Source: JBDRKE01 sp043814315 (lineage in GTDB: Bacteria > Omnitrophota > Gorgyraeia > Gygaellales > Profunditerraquicolaceae). From it: a DNA stretch of 26,244 nt. The stretch spans positions 1 to 26,244 of the forward strand of contig JBDRKE010000008.1 in assembly GCA_043814315.1 (NCBI GenBank), written 5' to 3'. The translations under genes were made by a program, and so were the position numbers. Positions 14,761-22,329 of the stretch are shown here, piece after piece; positions within the stretch are counted from its first letter, which is position 1; each line of letters starts with the position of its first letter. A model generated the notes under the pieces. It was not told the DNA's origin. It did not search any database and was given only the letters and a program-made list of their open reading frames with translations.

Positions 14761-17084
14761 GAAAGTTTCTTCACTGGTTTAGCCACGGTCTCATCAGGTA
14801 CAGGTTAGGTTTTCTTTCCTTATGTCTTATCATGAGCTTATTCTTCTTTTACCATTTAAAAGACCTGTCCTTTAACACCTACCTGGGTGATTTTTATCCC
14901 TTGAAACACCCCTACCTTAAGATTCAAAATAGATTGAATGAAATATTCGGCGGCCTGAATCAGGTTTCTATTGCCATTGAAGCCAAGGATGGGACGATTA
15001 TTAATCCCGTCACTTTAGATAAAACCTGGCAGATCACCAACGACCTTTATCTGACCGAAGGCATCAATGCAGGAAGAGTGGTTTCTTTATCGGCAAGAAA
15101 AGTAAAGCATGTGGAGGCTGATGAGGAGGGTTTTAAAACCACATGGCTGATGCATGACCCGCCCAAGAGCCTGAAGGAACTCGAGGCCCTTAAGCAAAGG
15201 ATTATGAGAAACCCCATGGTTTACGGCCCTATAGTGTCAGAAGATTTTAAGGCCACGCTGATTCAGGCGGATTTTGAGTCCAATGTGTCTTCAAGAAACA
15301 TATTTAATATGTTGCAAGACATAAAAACAAAGTACGAAGACGACAACCACTCTATTTATATTGCCGGCCAGCCCGTGTTACAGGGTTGGCTGGATTTTTA
15401 TCTGCGCAAGATGGGTGCACTTTTCATTATGACGCTCCTGGCGATGTCATGGGTATTATTCAATGCCTTTAAGTCCAAGCGCGGAATGTTTCTGCCTCTC
15501 GCGTCCGCCTTTATGGCCACCCTTTGGGGCTTAGGCATGAGTGCCCTCTTCGGTTATAAGCTGACTCCTGCCACAGTCCTGGCGCCCTTTCTCGTCTTTG
15601 CCTTAGGTGTCAGCCACTCCGTGCAGTTTATCAAGCGTTATTATGAGTATATGAGTAAACACAAGCGCAATTCCAAAATGGCAGCCATTAAAATCACTCG
15701 CAACTTATTTGTGCCGGCGTTTACGGGATTGCTTACCGACGGCATTGCACCCTTTACTTTATTTTTTGTGCCTTTAGGCATGGTCAAGAGCCTGGCTGTG
15801 GCCATCGGCTTTGGCATATTGAGCATATTTTTTAGCACCATTATTTTAGTGCCGAACCTTCTTTCTTTTATGAAGTCGCCCAAGCGCCTTGAGGTGATCA
15901 AAGAAGAGAGAACCACGCTGACCAATAGAATCTTAGGCTATTTTGCAAAATGCGCGGTCCATAAGCGTTCGCGCTGGACGGTGATTGTATTGTTTTGCGC
16001 TCTTACCTTTATTTCTCTCTGGGGAGCCACCCGCTTAGAGGTGGGGGATAAACAGCCAGGCACATCTTTGCTTTACTCCAAAAGCCCCTATAACAAGGCA
16101 GAAAAATTTATCAGCGAAAAATTTGCCACGTCTGACCCCTACTATATCTTTGTGGAAGGCCGGCACGAAGATGCGCTTTACAGCAGTGAAGTCCTGAAAG
16201 AAATGGACAGCCTCCAGCGTTATCTGGAAAAAGAAGTCAAGGGCGTGGGCAGGACCCTTTCTCTGGTGGAATACGTCAAGGGGATGAATATGACGATGTT
16301 TAACGGCAAGCGCGAGGCCTTTACAATCCCTGAAACAGACCAGACGATTGCAGAGTACATATTTTTATATTCTTTAACCGGATTTCCCGGAGATTTCGAC
16401 CCGGTGGTAAATCCCAATTATCAATACGCCAACATCAAGGTGGACCTTCGTGACCACAAGGCCTCAACCATCCGCGAAGCTTTGGACAAGACAGGGGCCT
16501 GGATTCAAGAGCACCACAAAGCCAAAGATGTAGAATTTTCCTATGCCGGCGGAACCATTGGGATGCTGGCGGCCGTGAATGATACGGTCCGGCCCATGTT
16601 AAGCATTAACTCGCTGGGCACGGCAAGCTTGGTGCTGATATGTTTGGTAGCCGCCTATGGGTGGGTTTTGGGAACAGGAATTCTGTTCTTGCCTTTGATA
16701 TTCAGGACCGTGCTGCTCTTTGGGATATTGGGGTTTTTAAGGATAGGCCTTACCGCAGAAATCATCCCGGTGGTGGCCTTAGGCATAGGATTCGGCGATG
16801 ATTTCGGTATCTATATCGTTTCGCGGGTGATGGATGAGTTAAAGGAGGGAGGCGGGACATTAGCCCATGCCCTTACCGAGGCCATGTCAACTTCAGGCAA
16901 AGCCGTATTCTTTACGGGCTTAAGCCTTGCCATAGGAATCGCCACTTGGATGTTCTCTCCTATTCTTATGCAGGCCAGGCTTGGCGCGCTTTTGAGTTTT
17001 TTAATTTTATTCAATGCTATCGGCACCTTGATAGTGCTGCCTTCGATGTTGATGACCCTTAAGCCGAAGCTTTTAAGACGATAG
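14757..17084 (+). CDS. MMPL/Patched-type RND exporter, probable lipid transporter
   Basis: The gene starts at GTG 14757, overlapping the ligase stop codon, and encodes 775 residues. One membrane helix lies near 17-34, a periplasmic domain spans about 35-215, and five helices follow at about 220-385, with a sterol-sensing-like region containing ALGVSHSVQFIKRYYEY. A second lead helix is near 410-430, then a second periplasmic domain and the last five helices (about 625-770) with VALGIGFGDDFGIYIVSRV. The paired aspartates of the second half match the proton-relay position of MMPL proteins, while the first half has Ser-His-Ser there. This COG1033-type family exports hydrophobic lipids such as hopanoids or mycolyl lipids. 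It is smaller than AcrB-type pumps and does not need a TolC channel. The downstream LolA-like and DUF1302 genes support lipid delivery to the outer membrane. Confidence 0.88.
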   Translation: MRKFLHWFSHGLIRYRLGFLSLCLIMSLFFFYHLKDLSFNTYLGDFYPLKHPYLKIQNRLNEIFGGLNQVSIAIEAKDGTIINPVTLDKTWQITNDLYLTEGINAGRVVSLSARKVKHVEADEEGFKTTWLMHDPPKSLKELEALKQRIMRNPMVYGPIVSEDFKATLIQADFESNVSSRNIFNMLQDIKTKYEDDNHSIYIAGQPVLQGWLDFYLRKMGALFIMTLLAMSWVLFNAFKSKRGMFLPLASAFMATLWGLGMSALFGYKLTPATVLAPFLVFALGVSHSVQFIKRYYEYMSKHKRNSKMAAIKITRNLFVPAFTGLLTDGIAPFTLFFVPLGMVKSLAVAIGFGILSIFFSTIILVPNLLSFMKSPKRLEVIKEERTTLTNRILGYFAKCAVHKRSRWTVIVLFCALTFISLWGATRLEVGDKQPGTSLLYSKSPYNKAEKFISEKFATSDPYYIFVEGRHEDALYSSEVLKEMDSLQRYLEKEVKGVGRTLSLVEYVKGMNMTMFNGKREAFTIPETDQTIAEYIFLYSLTGFPGDFDPVVNPNYQYANIKVDLRDHKASTIREALDKTGAWIQEHHKAKDVEFSYAGGTIGMLAAVNDTVRPMLSINSLGTASLVLICLVAAYGWVLGTGILFLPLIFRTVLLFGILGFLRIGLTAEIIPVVALGIGFGDDFGIYIVSRVMDELKEGGGTLAHALTEAMSTSGKAVFFTGLSLAIGIATWMFSPILMQARLGALLSFLILFNAIGTLIVLPSMLMTLKPKLLRR

Positions 17085-17094
17085 GAAGGAAAGT

Positions 17095-17237
17095 GTCCCT
17101 CGCATCCAATAAGAAATAGCTGGGTGCTAGGGATCGCTGACCCGTTTATAGCGGGGAAATTAGTCCCTCGTATCACAGAAGCAATAGCTGGATACTCGGG
17201 ATCAATTTTCTCACTCCGTAGAACACGGGAAAATTGA
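17095..17237 (+). promoter_or_regulatory. Structured leader with two covarying hairpins before the LolA-like gene
   Basis: The 167-bp gap between the RND and LolA-like genes holds two 41-bp direct repeats (17095-17135 and 17163-17203, 33 of 41 identical), each folding into a stem-loop. Two stem pairs differ compensatorily between copies (C-G to T-A and T-G to T-A). Between them is a short CCCG/CGGG hairpin (17141-17155). A third hairpin joins 17202-17210 to 17229-17237 (TCAATTTTC with its perfect complement) with an inner CCGT/ACGG stem. It ends one base before the GGAGGG ribosome site at 17239-17244. It does not match a riboswitch class I know. Confidence 0.6.
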
Positions 17238-17251
17238 AGGAGGGAAGAAGA

Positions 17252-18136
17252 ATGAAGAAGCTGATTTTGTGTTTGGTTGCAACGACTTTGTTTTTCAGTT
17301 ATGCCGCTGCAGCTGACCTTGAATATTTTAAGGTGTATAAGCCCAAAGAAGGCATGACAGCGGATGAGATTATGGCGATTAAGTATTTCAATAAATACTC
17401 TCTCTTTGCCCATGATTACGAATCCATAGGGGATGTTGTATTTATTGAAAAGGACGGCTCAAAAAGGAACCGCAGGTTCCTGCGTCAAAGGATTATCTTA
17501 GGAAGGGCTTCTGATGGGGTATCTTACAAAGACCTGGTTATGTTTACGGAACCGACGTCCGTTAAGGGGTTAGCCACGATGACCTGGAACTATATCAAGC
17601 CTACAAGAGACCAGGATGTCTGGCTGTGGCTGCCTTCATTAAGAAAAATACGCAAGGTCTCAGCGGGCCAAGCCGACGATTCTTTTATGGGTGGCGATTT
17701 TACGGTCGAGGAGATCACTACCCGTCGATTCACCGATGAAACTTATAAGCTATTGGGAGAGGAGAATTTTAAGGGTTACACCTCCTTTTTTGACGGGGAG
17801 GTGTTTCATAAAGACGAACCCTGTTATGTTATAGAGTGCACTCCGGTAAGAAGCCCCTGGTATTACTCCAAAAGAATCACTTATGTTTCGAAAAACTTTG
17901 GCGGCAACATACTGGATGAGATTTATGACCCTAACGGAAAAATGGTCCGGACTCTTTTTCGAGGTTGGATCATTGTGGATGTTAAAGGTAAGGAGTATCC
18001 GGCACAAAATCGAGTGGAAGGCGACGACCTGCGCACAGGGCACAGGACGGCTATCCTTTTTGATGATATAAAATTTGACCAAGGCATGGCTGAGGATATC
18101 TTCACGCAAAAGACGCTGATGCGCCAGAGATGGTGA
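17252..18136 (+). CDS. LolA-like outer-membrane lipoprotein-sorting family protein
   Basis: ATG 17252 sits eight bases after GGAGGG and yields 294 residues with a clean signal peptide (MKKLILCLVATTLFFSYAAA, cleaved near residue 20). The mature protein has the signature of the LolA-like family found beside RND exporters: SVKGLATMTWNYIKPTRDQD, VWLWLPSLRKIRKVSAGQAD, DSFMGGDFTVEEI and a late half-barrel with RTLFRGWIIVDVKGKEYPAQ. These proteins have an incomplete beta-barrel with a hydrophobic cavity, as in LolA/LolB, and are thought to carry a lipid or lipoprotein across the periplasm. Position between the MMPL exporter and the DUF1302 barrel fits a shuttle role. The family's substrate is not established here. 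A structured leader precedes it, so it may be separately regulated. Confidence 0.85.
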   Translation: MKKLILCLVATTLFFSYAAAADLEYFKVYKPKEGMTADEIMAIKYFNKYSLFAHDYESIGDVVFIEKDGSKRNRRFLRQRIILGRASDGVSYKDLVMFTEPTSVKGLATMTWNYIKPTRDQDVWLWLPSLRKIRKVSAGQADDSFMGGDFTVEEITTRRFTDETYKLLGEENFKGYTSFFDGEVFHKDEPCYVIECTPVRSPWYYSKRITYVSKNFGGNILDEIYDPNGKMVRTLFRGWIIVDVKGKEYPAQNRVEGDDLRTGHRTAILFDDIKFDQGMAEDIFTQKTLMRQRW

Positions 18137-18189
18137 TTGTGAAAATTCAAAATCCAAAATCCAAATTTCAAAAGAAGGAGGTCAAAAAT

Positions 18190-19656
18190 ATGCATTTTAA
18201 GCAAAGGACAGGTATTTTATTAATTTTCCTGCTGTTAGGTCTGGTTTCGACGTCGCAGGCGGCGCTGGAGATTGAAAGGGGCCCTATCTACGGATTGTTA
18301 AGGAAGGCCCTGCCTTTTGAGAACCTGGAGTTAGCAGGTTACTTAAAGAATGAGACAGCCCTGCGTACAGCTCACGGATTGGATGAGTTCATGAAGGAAT
18401 CCAATATCGCGCAGTTGGAGGCAGAATATACGTTTAATGAGCACGTGCAGTTTTTTACTATTCTAAGATGGTTTTACGATGCGGTGTATGAATTAGAAAA
18501 TAAATACGCGAATGACCCTCAATGGGAATCCAAGACCAACCAGAAACTCAAGCACCCTGAAAAACTGCAGTGGTTAAGAGAATGCTACTTAGATGTCCTG
18601 ACGGACAGCCTTGATTTAAGATTAGGAAAACAGCAGGTGGTCTGGGGCACGGCGGATGGAGTGAGAATCTTGGATATCGTGAATCCCCTGGATTACCGCG
18701 ACTGGACCTTAAAGGATTATATCGATTCGCGCCTACCTCTTTGGATGATCAATGCCGAAGGAAAGATTCTTTTGAACGGTCATTTGCAACTTTTGTTGAT
18801 CCCTGATTATGAAGCTAACTATTATCCTCCGGCAGGCGCTCCGTTTACCCTAAGGACCGTAAGGTTGGGTGCGCTACCCCCATCTAATCCTATGATAACA
18901 ACAAGTACCATCAGCGAAAAACCAGCGCATACGTTTAAAAATACAAAGGTTGGTCTACGCTGGCGCCAGATTATTGAAGGCCAGGCCTTTGAATACACCT
19001 TAAATTATCTGCATGCCTATGATTTTGCTTCTTCCGCGTACACATCTTTCGTGTTTCCGAATGTTTTCGTTACTCGCCGCGCAGAAGGAATCGATGTTCT
19101 TGGCGGGACATTCTCTAAGACCATTACGGAGGGCATATTTTTTCCGGGCGTTGCTAAAGGATGGACCTTAAGAGGAGAACTTGCCTATATTAAAGGCGGA
19201 GCCATGAATTTCGGAACGGATGCCAGTATCGTAGGGACCGTAGATGTTGACCAATGCAATTATGTTTTGGGTTTTGACAAGACGTTCTTTACAAACCTGA
19301 TGTTTAGTTTTCAGTTTATCCAGATGTGGGCCCTGCAGAGGGAAAAACCCACGAACTTTGTTAAGCCCACGCAAACCTTGCTTAACGGCGCTACCCGCGG
19401 CCCTCTGGATGAATGCGAAACAATTTTAACCTTACTGCTGGCTACGGATTTTATGCACGAGCGGTTAAAGCCTCAGGTGCTCATCCTTTACGGCGACGAT
19501 AATGATTGGCGCATCAGCCCCAAAGTCAGCTACGAGATTAATGACCAGTGGTTGGCCACCATGGGCCTGCATTTCTTTGAGGGTAAGGAGCAACATTTAA
19601 GCGGCCAGTTCGACAAGAACGACCAGCTCTTCTTTGAACTGAAATACACCTTCTAA
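18190..19656 (+). CDS. DUF1302-family outer membrane porin-like protein
   Basis: ATG 18190 follows AAGGAGG at 18175-18181 with eight bases spacing. The 488-residue product has a signal peptide (about residues 1-25, ending SQAA). The mature part is rich in amphipathic beta strands and ends with an aromatic residue (LKYTF), the usual outer-membrane barrel signal. It carries the DUF1302 hallmark LRLGKQQVVWGTADGVRILD with NPLDYRDW (about residues 158-186). DUF1302 proteins are commonly encoded with LolA-like/DUF1329 proteins and RND exporters in proteobacteria, and are predicted to be outer-membrane barrels that deliver or take up a hydrophobic compound. The leader before it has AAAATCCAAA-type low-complexity repeats. 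Role as the outer end of the export path is inference. Confidence 0.85.
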   Translation: MHFKQRTGILLIFLLLGLVSTSQAALEIERGPIYGLLRKALPFENLELAGYLKNETALRTAHGLDEFMKESNIAQLEAEYTFNEHVQFFTILRWFYDAVYELENKYANDPQWESKTNQKLKHPEKLQWLRECYLDVLTDSLDLRLGKQQVVWGTADGVRILDIVNPLDYRDWTLKDYIDSRLPLWMINAEGKILLNGHLQLLLIPDYEANYYPPAGAPFTLRTVRLGALPPSNPMITTSTISEKPAHTFKNTKVGLRWRQIIEGQAFEYTLNYLHAYDFASSAYTSFVFPNVFVTRRAEGIDVLGGTFSKTITEGIFFPGVAKGWTLRGELAYIKGGAMNFGTDASIVGTVDVDQCNYVLGFDKTFFTNLMFSFQFIQMWALQREKPTNFVKPTQTLLNGATRGPLDECETILTLLLATDFMHERLKPQVLILYGDDNDWRISPKVSYEINDQWLATMGLHFFEGKEQHLSGQFDKNDQLFFELKYTF

Positions 19657-19681
19657 TTTAGGCCGTTCCATTATCCAGGGC

Positions 19682-19720
19682 AGGGACACCTTTAGAGTCA
19701 TAAGCTAAAAGGGTGTCCCT
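19682..19720 (+). terminator. Strong stem-loop after the DUF1302 gene (no U-tract)
   Basis: AGGGACACC at 19682-19690 pairs with GGTGTCCCT at 19712-19720; TTTAG and CTAAAA extend the stem, leaving a 9-base loop. It starts 25 bp after the stop codon, but no T-run follows, so it may act as a 3'-end stabiliser or weak terminator rather than a classical one. Confidence 0.5.
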
Positions 19721-19729
19721 TGCTGTTTG

Positions 19730-19819
19730 TGGTATAATATGTTAGTTTATAGTTCGAAGTTCGTAGTTAAGAGTAAAAGCTTTAAGTCAACTTTGAATTA
19801 TGAACCTTGAACTATGAAC
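19730..19819 (+). promoter_or_regulatory. Extended -10 promoter and long leader hairpin before DUF169 gene
   Basis: TGGTATAAT at 19730-19738 is an extended -10 element; no good -35 is seen. Right after it, 19745-19774 and 19790-19819 form a 30-base imperfect inverted repeat with seven differences, five of which would be G-U pairs in RNA. The hairpin ends just before the GGGAGGAG ribosome site (19823-19830). Confidence 0.5.
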
Positions 19820-19836
19820 CAAGGGAGGAGATGGAT

Positions 19837-20598
19837 ATGGATGAAAAGGAATGGCAGAAGTACTCTTCGGTTTTCAAGGAACTTCTCAGCTTGGAATACA
19901 GCCCTGTGGCGGTGAGTTGCTTGAAGGAGCCTGTCGTAGAAAGTGACGAAAAAAAGCTACGCATATGCAGGGGTATTTTAGATGCCGGCAAGGGAGCCAC
20001 TCTACAAATCCACAGAAAAAATAACGCCTGTTTCGGTGCTTCCTGGCACATGGGGTTTCAGGAGATGAAAGACCCCAAGGTCGAAGGGATGGTAAAAAAG
20101 TTCGTTGTGGAAGGGGAAAAACTTTTCTGTTCGTATCCTGCGCTGGATAAGCTCATTTCCCAAATGGAGCCGCCTCCCGATAATGCCGATTCTTATTTTT
20201 TGCTTTCTCCTATGGAAAAGGCCGATATCCAGCCCCAGTTGGTTATTTTTGTGGTTAACGCTGAAGCCGCCTGCCGCCTACTTACCTTCGTTACTTTTCT
20301 TGACGGCGTGATGCCAAAGATTAAAATCGGAGGCCCCACCTGCAGGATGAGCATTATCTATCCTTTAGTTACGGGAGAGGTCAACCTATCTTTCTACGAC
20401 TACACGGCAAGAAAGATGTGCAATGTGGAGAAGGATAAGTTAATTATTTCTATTCCTTATGAAAAGATACCTAGGATCATTGAGAGCATAGACAGATGCT
20501 CCGCCGGAAGGGCCAAGATAGAGTTTCCCGCAGAATTCCGCGAATTTTTACAAAAGAGGCTTTCCCCGCAGAAGGCGGGGCACCGGCCTATCCGATAA
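19837..20598 (+). CDS. DUF169-family protein
   Basis: ATG 19837 is chosen because GGGAGGAG ends at 19830, the right distance; ATG 19831 is too close and 19807 lies in the leader hairpin. The 253-residue product has DUF169 features: an N-terminal YSPVAVSCLKEP segment, a central ICRGILDAGKGATLQ and ACFGASWHMGF region with two cysteines, YPLVTGEVNLSFYDYTARKM, and KLIISIPYEKIPRIIESIDR near the C-terminus. The cysteines and a haem- or metal-like pattern are conserved in the family, but its function is unknown. The last ten or so residues (after FREFLQKRL) come from palindromic repeat DNA and the stop codon lies inside a hairpin, so the natural C-terminus may have been extended by repeat insertion. 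rlmN follows after 36 bp. Confidence 0.85.
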   Translation: MDEKEWQKYSSVFKELLSLEYSPVAVSCLKEPVVESDEKKLRICRGILDAGKGATLQIHRKNNACFGASWHMGFQEMKDPKVEGMVKKFVVEGEKLFCSYPALDKLISQMEPPPDNADSYFLLSPMEKADIQPQLVIFVVNAEAACRLLTFVTFLDGVMPKIKIGGPTCRMSIIYPLVTGEVNLSFYDYTARKMCNVEKDKLIISIPYEKIPRIIESIDRCSAGRAKIEFPAEFREFLQKRLSPQKAGHRPIR

Positions 20599-20626
20599 GG
20601 CCGGGCGCACCCCGCAGGAGGCGGGG
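20564..20626. repeat. Triple-hairpin GC-rich repeat at the DUF169/rlmN junction
   Basis: Three hairpins follow one another: CCCCGC/GCGGGG at 20564-20569 and 20575-20580, CCGGCCT/AGGCCGG at 20583-20589 and 20598-20604, and a near-copy of the first at 20610-20615 and 20621-20626. The first and third have loops AGAAG and AGGAG. The element encodes the end of the DUF169 protein and includes its stop codon. Confidence 0.75.
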
Positions 20627-20634
20627 GACGTCTG

Positions 20635-21678
20635 ATGAAAGATTTAAAAGACTTCAACCTGATAGAGTTAGAAGCGGTTTTGCGAGATTGGAATATTCCT
20701 TCTTTTCATGCCCGTCAGATTTTTGTTTGGGTGTATCAAAAGGATGCTTTCCATTTTGACTCCATGAGCAATCTGCCTTTGGAGTTGAGGAGGAAACTAA
20801 AGGAAAACTTCTCTATCCCGGGCTTGAAGGTAGCCCAAAGAAGGATTTCCAGGGATGGGACGGAAAAATTCCTTTTTGAGTTAAAGGATAAGCAATATAT
20901 AGAGGCGGCCTTGATTCCTGCTAAGAATAGAGTGACGGCTTGCCTCTCGAGCCAGGCGGGCTGCAAGTTCTCCTGTAGTTTTTGCGCCAGCGGCCTTTCG
21001 GGCTTTAAAAAGGATTTATCCGTTGCAGAGATTATGGAGCAGGTTTTATCCTTAAGGAATCATTCGCCCGATAAAAAACTTACTCATATTGTATTTATGG
21101 GCACGGGAGAGCCGTTGGATAATTATGAGGCCGTATTAAAAAGCATCAGAATCATAAATTCTGACTATAGTCTTAACATTGGAGCCAGGCGTATCACGAT
21201 CTCAACGTGCGGGATTATTCCCGGAATCAACAGATTGGCCGGGGAAGGCCTGCAGGTGGAACTGTCCGTATCGCTGCATGCGGCAGAGGAAAAATTGCGC
21301 ACGGCTTTAATGCCCATCAACAAGAAATACCCTTTGAAGGAACTCATTGCGGCATGTAAAGGATACATTAAAAAAACAAACCGCCAGATAACCTTTGAAT
21401 ATATCCTTATGAAAGGGATAAATTCGGATTTGCAAAATGCGCGAGAGTTAGGTAAAATGTTAAAGGGATTGAAGCTGTGTAAAGTAAATCTGATTGCCGC
21501 CAACCCCATCGCAGAGCTTAAGATTCAGCCTCCGGAAAAGAAAGAGATCCTATCATTCAGGAACAGCCTGATTAAAAATGGAATACCCGCGACTCTACGC
21601 GTCTCTCGAGGAGAGGATGTTCAGGCGGCTTGTGGGCAGTTGAGGTTAAGACATGAGAAAAATATTAGTCAGCCGTAA
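20635..21678 (+). CDS. rlmN: Dual-specificity 23S rRNA/tRNA adenine C2-methyltransferase RlmN
   Basis: The 347-residue radical SAM enzyme has an N-terminal helical domain with HARQIFVWVYQK (residues 25-36), then CLSSQAGCKFSCSFCASGL with the CX3CX2C iron-sulfur cysteines at 110, 114 and 117. MGTGEPLDN and an ISTCGIIPGI region follow, and near the end RGEDVQAACGQL contains Cys333, the expected methyl-carrying cysteine. RlmN methylates A2503 of 23S rRNA and A37 of some tRNAs, using two SAM molecules. Length matches the family. The only good ribosome-site bases (AGGAGG, 20616-20621) lie in the loop and inner stem of a GC hairpin. The stop codon falls inside a second repeat, and the following esterase gene starts 26 bases before it. 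Confidence 0.96.
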   Translation: MKDLKDFNLIELEAVLRDWNIPSFHARQIFVWVYQKDAFHFDSMSNLPLELRRKLKENFSIPGLKVAQRRISRDGTEKFLFELKDKQYIEAALIPAKNRVTACLSSQAGCKFSCSFCASGLSGFKKDLSVAEIMEQVLSLRNHSPDKKLTHIVFMGTGEPLDNYEAVLKSIRIINSDYSLNIGARRITISTCGIIPGINRLAGEGLQVELSVSLHAAEEKLRTALMPINKKYPLKELIAACKGYIKKTNRQITFEYILMKGINSDLQNARELGKMLKGLKLCKVNLIAANPIAELKIQPPEKKEILSFRNSLIKNGIPATLRVSRGEDVQAACGQLRLRHEKNISQP

Positions 21679-22309
21679 GCTGTATGCTGTAAGCTGTAAG
21701 ATAACATTCCTTTTGCTTATAGCTTATAGCTTATCGCTTACAGCTTTTTTAACGGGGTGCGCGAAGAGGGAGATTAAGAACCTTGATTCTAAGGGTGCGA
21801 ATATTATCTGTTTCGGCGATAGTATCACTTTTGGTTACGGAGTTAATCCCGGCCAGGATTACCCCACAGAGTTAGCCAAATATATTGATATACCTGTCAT
21901 CAATGCCGGAGTAGATGGAGATACGACAACAACGGCGCTCAAGCGAATCCAAACAGACGTATTAAGCAGGAGTCCGCGGCTGGTCATCGTTGAGTTTGGC
22001 GGAAACGACTTTCTAAAGAAGGTCCCTAAAGAAGAGACCGTTAAGAATTTAAGAGAGATGGTTGAGCAGATTCAGGCAAAGGGCGCGATGGTAGCTGTCG
22101 TGGATATCAGCGCAGGCATGTTTTTTGCGGAGTACAGAAGCCTGTATAAAAAACTAGTTAAGGAAACAGGGGCTATATTTATCCCCCGAATCTTAAGTGG
22201 CATCATCACTAACCCTTCCATGAAGAGCGATTTTTTGCATCCTAATGCCGAAGGCTACAAGATTGTTGCCCAGCGCATCTTTAACGCCATCCGTACCTAT
22301 ATAAAATAA
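21653..22309 (+). CDS. SGNH/GDSL-family esterase lipoprotein (TesA-like)
   Basis: The 218-residue protein begins at ATG 21653 behind GAGG, inside the end of rlmN. A hydrophobic signal sequence (residues about 16-33) ends in the lipobox LTGC with Cys36 as the lipid-bearing residue. The catalytic domain has the SGNH blocks: CFGDSITFGYG (Ser57), VINAGVDGDTTTTAL (Gly block II), EFGGNDF (Asn118) and SDFLHPNAEG (Asp193, His196). It therefore should hydrolyse esters or thioesters at the membrane face, as TesA-type lysophospholipase/arylesterases do. Residues 7-31, nearly the whole signal peptide, are encoded by the two arms and loop of a palindromic repeat. The start is well supported because no other Met could supply a signal sequence. 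Confidence 0.92.
   Translation: MRKILVSRKLYAVSCKITFLLLIAYSLSLTAFLTGCAKREIKNLDSKGANIICFGDSITFGYGVNPGQDYPTELAKYIDIPVINAGVDGDTTTTALKRIQTDVLSRSPRLVIVEFGGNDFLKKVPKEETVKNLREMVEQIQAKGAMVAVVDISAGMFFAEYRSLYKKLVKETGAIFIPRILSGIITNPSMKSDFLHPNAEGYKIVAQRIFNAIRTYIK
21671..21745. repeat. Palindromic TAAGCTGTA-type repeat inside the esterase signal peptide
   Basis: 21671-21700 and 21716-21745 are 30-base inverted copies (24 of 30 match), separated by 15 bases. Each arm is built of TAAGCTRTA units. The left arm contains the rlmN stop codon and the whole repeat is read through as coding sequence by the esterase gene. Confidence 0.8.
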
Positions 22310-22329
22310 AACGGCTTAAAAATCAAAAT

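Noticed and set aside
17095..17237. Known riboswitch (tandem cyclic-di-GMP or glycine type)
   Set aside because: Conserved cores of those classes were not recognisable; only the tandem layout is similar.
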